DNA of 64,000 nt. Source: Pseudomonadota bacterium. Its GTDB lineage: Bacteria; Pseudomonadota; Alphaproteobacteria; Azospirillales; Azospirillaceae. The translations under genes were made by a program, and so were the position numbers. This document shows positions 61,308-64,000 of the stretch, piece by piece. The notes beneath the pieces were generated by a model that was given only the letters and a program-made list of their open reading frames with translations, searched no databases and was not told where the DNA came from. The stretch covers positions 1-64,000 of the forward strand of contig JAEYPE010000084.1 of the NCBI GenBank assembly GCA_023411035.1. The letters run 5' to 3'. Numbering within the stretch: position 1 is the first letter of the stretch; every line of letters begins with the position of its first letter.

Positions 61308-62084
61308 TCAACCCAACGCGACCGGCTCCCACGGCGCCTCGTGCGGGCGGCCCGCGGCGAAGTGCCAGACGGGGCCGAGGTCCGGCCGTTCCACGGCGGG
61401 CAGGGCGATCAGCGCGCTGGACACCGTGCCGAATCCGGTCGGCAGCAGGAAATTCATCGCCCCGCGCTCGCCCCGCCCGCCGTCCCAGATGCGGCTCGCC
61501 AGCAGCTCCGGCCAGCCGCCCCAGGGATTCGCGGCGCCTTCCCGTTCCGGATCAGGCGGCGGGGCGTGGCGGAACAGGGGGAGGTACTGGGCCTGCCGCG
61601 GGTCCTCCTCCACGTCGTCCAGGTCGCTGGCGGTGATCATGTGAACGCCCGTGGGGATGTCGATCACCTCCGGGCGGTTGCGGGGGGAGGGACCGCGGTG
61701 GACCAGCAGCCGGGCGTCCCGGTTGTCGGCGATCAGCAGGTTGAAGGGACGGTAGGCCCGCGTGTCGAGCTGCGCCATGGCCAGCGCCGCCTCCGCCGCG
61801 TCGGCGAAGTCCAGCGCGTCCAGCACCAGTTCGCCGCGGGACCGCTTGCCGGCCTCCGGCCCCAGCGTGCCCATGCGGTTCAGGACGGCGGCGACCACCC
61901 CCTCGTCGTTCATGCCCAGCCAGGAGCCGCCGGCCAACTCGTCCAGACCGGCAATCACGTTGGGGCGGTCGGGCCAGTGGCGGGCCGGAGCCTTCCACGG
62001 GCGCCCGGCCATCTCGTCCCGGTTGGCGCCCAGAATCAGGGGCCAAGTTGCGTCCGGTCGTCGCAGGAGGATCACGCTGCACAT
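61308..62084 (-). CDS. NRDE/TANGO2-family protein
   Basis: 258 residues. It begins MCSVILLRRPDATWPLILGANRDE: Cys2 and the NRDE motif identify the TANGO2 family, which resembles Ntn hydrolases with Cys at the N-terminus. LAGGSWLGMNDEGVVAAVLNR is also typical. The bacterial function is not settled; eukaryotic TANGO2 is linked to lipid and heme metabolism. ATG 62084 is chosen because the N-terminal Cys follows it. Divergent from the DUF1476 gene. Confidence 0.88.
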   Translation of the reverse strand: MCSVILLRRPDATWPLILGANRDEMAGRPWKAPARHWPDRPNVIAGLDELAGGSWLGMNDEGVVAAVLNRMGTLGPEAGKRSRGELVLDALDFADAAEAALAMAQLDTRAYRPFNLLIADNRDARLLVHRGPSPRNRPEVIDIPTGVHMITASDLDDVEEDPRQAQYLPLFRHAPPPDPEREGAANPWGGWPELLASRIWDGGRGERGAMNFLLPTGFGTVSSALIALPAVERPDLGPVWHFAAGRPHEAPWEPVALG

Positions 62085-62236
62085 GGTGAATCTTGCCTTC
62101 CGCTTCCCTCTTGGGTATGTCGCCGCACGCCGGATTCGCCGATTGGCCGGCGGGCGGGGGCGATGAAGATGCCTAGCCAACCGGCTATATAGTCTTGTAT
62201 CTGGGAGCACAAAACCATTCCAAGGAGCCGGGTCCA

Positions 62237-62557
62237 ATGACGACCTTCGACGAGCGCGAGAGGGCCTTCGAGAACAAGTTCCAGCACGACCAGGACCTGC
62301 TCTTCAGGATTCGTGCACGCCGCAACCGGCTTGCCGGCCTGTGGGCCGCCGGCTTGCTGGGCATGACCGGGGGCGAGGTCGACGCATACGTCCGCCAGAT
62401 CGTCGACGCCGACATCGCCGCCACGGGGCCGCACGACATCCGTGACCGTCTGGCCGCCGATCTGCACGCCCAGGGAATCGACATCTCCGACCACCGGGTG
62501 GAGAAGGAGCTGGCCCGCCTGCTCGATATCGCCCGCGAGCAGGTGCACGCGGAGTAA
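62237..62557 (+). CDS. DUF1476 protein (F1-ATPase zeta-subunit inhibitor)
   Basis: 106 residues. MTTFDERERAFENKFQHDQDLLFRIRARRNRLAGLW is the hallmark of DUF1476. In alphaproteobacteria these are the zeta subunit that inhibits F1-ATPase, acting through the N-terminal region. ATG 62237 follows AAGGAG; an upstream ATG at 62195 is less likely. It ends before a bidirectional terminator shared with purB. Confidence 0.92.
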   Translation: MTTFDERERAFENKFQHDQDLLFRIRARRNRLAGLWAAGLLGMTGGEVDAYVRQIVDADIAATGPHDIRDRLAADLHAQGIDISDHRVEKELARLLDIAREQVHAE

Positions 62558-62614
62558 GCGTGAAAGCGGAGTAAGGCCGGCGCCGTCCCGGCGCGCCTGT
62601 CCGGCACAGATGCA

Positions 62615-62647
62615 AAGGCCCGGCTGCCGAATGGCGCCGGGCCTTTT
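62615..62647. terminator. Bidirectional terminator between the DUF1476 gene and purB
   Basis: AAGGCCCGGC (62615-62624) and GCCGGGCCTT (62636-62645), loop of 11 bases, with TTTT on the rightward strand. It lies between convergent stops at 62557 and 62678. Confidence 0.8.
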
Positions 62648-62677
62648 CCTTTGCGGCTTCCTTTGGCGGTGCCGGGT

Positions 62678-63973
62678 TTACTCGCCGAACACGCGCTTGA
62701 AGACCGTATCGACGTGCTTGGTGTGGTAGGTCATGTCGAACATCGGCGCCAGCGTCTCGCGGGAGATGTGCTTGGACACGTCCGGATCGGCGGACAGCAG
62801 GTCGAGGAAGCTGCCGCCCTTCTCCCACACCTGCATGGCGTTGCGCTGCACCGCCTTGTAGCTGTCCTCGCGGCTCATCCCGGCCTGGGTCAGGGCCAGC
62901 AGGACGCGCTGCGAGAAGACCAGGCCGCCGAGGTCGTCCAGGTTCTTCTGCATGCGCTCCGGATAGACCACCAGCTTGTCCATCATGCCGATCAGGCGGG
63001 CCAGCGCGAAGTCCAGCGTCACCGTGGCGTCGGGGCCGAACATGCGCTCGACCGAGCTGTGGGAGATGTCGCGCTCGTGCCACAGGGCGACGTTCTCCAG
63101 CGCCGGGACGACGGCGGAGCGGACGATGCGCGCCAGACCCGTCAGGTTCTCCGACAGCACCGGGTTGCGCTTGTGCGGCATCGCCGAGGAGCCCTTCTGG
63201 CCCGGATGGAAATACTCCTCCGCCTCGCGCACTTCGGTGCGCTGGAGGTGGCGGATCTCCACGGCCAGATTCTCGATGGACGAGGCGATGACGCCCAGCA
63301 CCGAGAAGTAGAAGGCGTGGCGGTCGCGCGGGATGACCTGGGTGGACACCGGCTCCGGCGTCAGGCCCATCTTGGCGGCGACGTGCTGCTCCACCCGCGG
63401 GTCGATGTTGGCGAAGGTGCCGACCGCGCCGGAGATGGCGCAGGTGGCGATGTCGGCGCGCGCCTGGACCAGACGCTCCCGCCCGCGGGCGAAGGCGGCG
63501 TAGTGGCCGGCCAGCTTCAGGCCGAAGGTTGTCGGCTCGGCGTGGATGCCGTGGCTGCGCCCGATGGTGACGGTGTCCTTGTGCTCATAGGCGCGGCGCT
63601 TCAGCACGGCCAGCAGCTTGTCCAGGTCCTCCAGCAGCAGATCGGCGGCCTGGGTCATCTGCACGGCGAGGCAGGTGTCCAGCACGTCCGAGGAGGTCAT
63701 GCCCTGGTGGACGAAGCGCGCTTCCGGCCCGACATGCTCGGCGAGGTTGGTCAGGAAGGCGATGACGTCGTGGCGGGTTTCCCGCTCGATCTCATCGATG
63801 CGGTCGATCTCCCACTTGCCGCGCTCCCACACGGCGGCGGCGGCCTCCTTCGGGATGACGCCCAGCTCGGCCTGCGCGTCGCAGGCGTGCGCCTCGATCT
63901 CGAACCAGATGCGGAACCGGTTCTCCGGTTCCCAGATGCGGGCCATTTCGGGGCGGGTATAGCGGGGGATCAT
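62678..63973 (-). CDS. purB: Adenylosuccinate lyase
   Basis: 431 residues. Splits adenylosuccinate to AMP and SAICAR to AICAR, releasing fumarate. Signature GSSAMPHKRNP with the catalytic Ser loop, HQGMTSSDVLDTC and IGRSHGIHAEP are all present. It opens MIPRYTRPEMARIWEPENRFR. ATG 63973 follows GGAGAG. The gene is complete, with only 27 bp of upstream sequence left in the window. Confidence 0.97.
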   Translation of the reverse strand: MIPRYTRPEMARIWEPENRFRIWFEIEAHACDAQAELGVIPKEAAAAVWERGKWEIDRIDEIERETRHDVIAFLTNLAEHVGPEARFVHQGMTSSDVLDTCLAVQMTQAADLLLEDLDKLLAVLKRRAYEHKDTVTIGRSHGIHAEPTTFGLKLAGHYAAFARGRERLVQARADIATCAISGAVGTFANIDPRVEQHVAAKMGLTPEPVSTQVIPRDRHAFYFSVLGVIASSIENLAVEIRHLQRTEVREAEEYFHPGQKGSSAMPHKRNPVLSENLTGLARIVRSAVVPALENVALWHERDISHSSVERMFGPDATVTLDFALARLIGMMDKLVVYPERMQKNLDDLGGLVFSQRVLLALTQAGMSREDSYKAVQRNAMQVWEKGGSFLDLLSADPDVSKHISRETLAPMFDMTYHTKHVDTVFKRVFGE

Positions 63974-64000
63974 CGGACTCTCCGGGGGTGGCGGACCTGA

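Noticed and set aside
62651..64000. A 449-codon + strand frame over purB, open at the right edge
   Set aside because: Antisense to a complete adenylosuccinate lyase; no start signal or motif.

Overview
The window is very GC-rich, densely coded and typical of an alphaproteobacterial chromosome. The best organism marker is a 545-residue indole-3-pyruvate decarboxylase (ipdC) followed by an ElbB/IaaC-type gene and divergent from gltX-cysS. This is the auxin-synthesis locus described in Azospirillum brasilense. With cowN, a DUF1476 gene and a purL-bolA-grxD order, it points to Azospirillum, probably A. brasilense or a close relative. No nif genes, prophage, complete insertion sequence, CRISPR array or rRNA operon is visible.

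Layout. 1-13.4 kb: a leftward housekeeping block (proA-nadD-rsfS-rlmH, then gpmI-envC-ctpA, truncated at the left edge), a rightward diheme cytochrome c and a TauE-like permease, then leftward rplU-rpmA, obg-proB and a HAD phosphatase. A tRNA-Ser(CGA) gene with promoter and terminator lies at 13.3 kb. 13.5-20.7 kb: a leftward branched-chain-type ABC transporter (binding protein, two permeases, two ATPases) ending in an alpha/beta hydrolase. It is interrupted by an unusual gene that looks like a degenerate GGDEF-EAL protein with a Cys-rich N-terminus. 20.8-33.2 kb: an EpmC-like protein, a chemoreceptor, a GT2/GT39-like glycosyltransferase pair, a serine hydrolase, an orphan 327-residue protein, a FAD-Rieske oxidoreductase and nadE. 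33.2-39.8 kb: a small membrane protein, a proteasome-beta-like Ntn hydrolase, ipdC-iaaC with a palindromic auxin-responsive element, and gltX-cysS. 39.8-48.9 kb: an acyltransferase, a VUT-type membrane protein, a CHASE-type histidine kinase/response regulator pair, cimA, trmJ, small genes, cowN and rpsD. 49-53.4 kb: an Old Yellow Enzyme divergent from a TetR regulator over twin palindromic operators, rarD, a small secreted protein and grxD-bolA. 53.5-64 kb: purine genes purL, purQ, purS, purC and purB, with a LysR/MFS pair and an alkA-like/MOSC pair between purQ and purS.

Many adjacent genes overlap by GTGA or ATGA (nadD/rsfS, proB/HAD, livM/livG, GT2/GT39, purQ/purL, alkA/MOSC), which suggests translational coupling. 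Main pathways are proline (proA, proB), NAD (nadD, nadE), purines, isoleucine via citramalate (cimA), auxin (ipdC), ribosome function (rplU, rpmA, rpsD, obg, rsfS, rlmH) and cell separation (envC, ctpA). The least explained items are the degenerate GGDEF-EAL gene, the Ntn hydrolase, the EpmC-like protein and the orphan protein at 28.7-29.6 kb.
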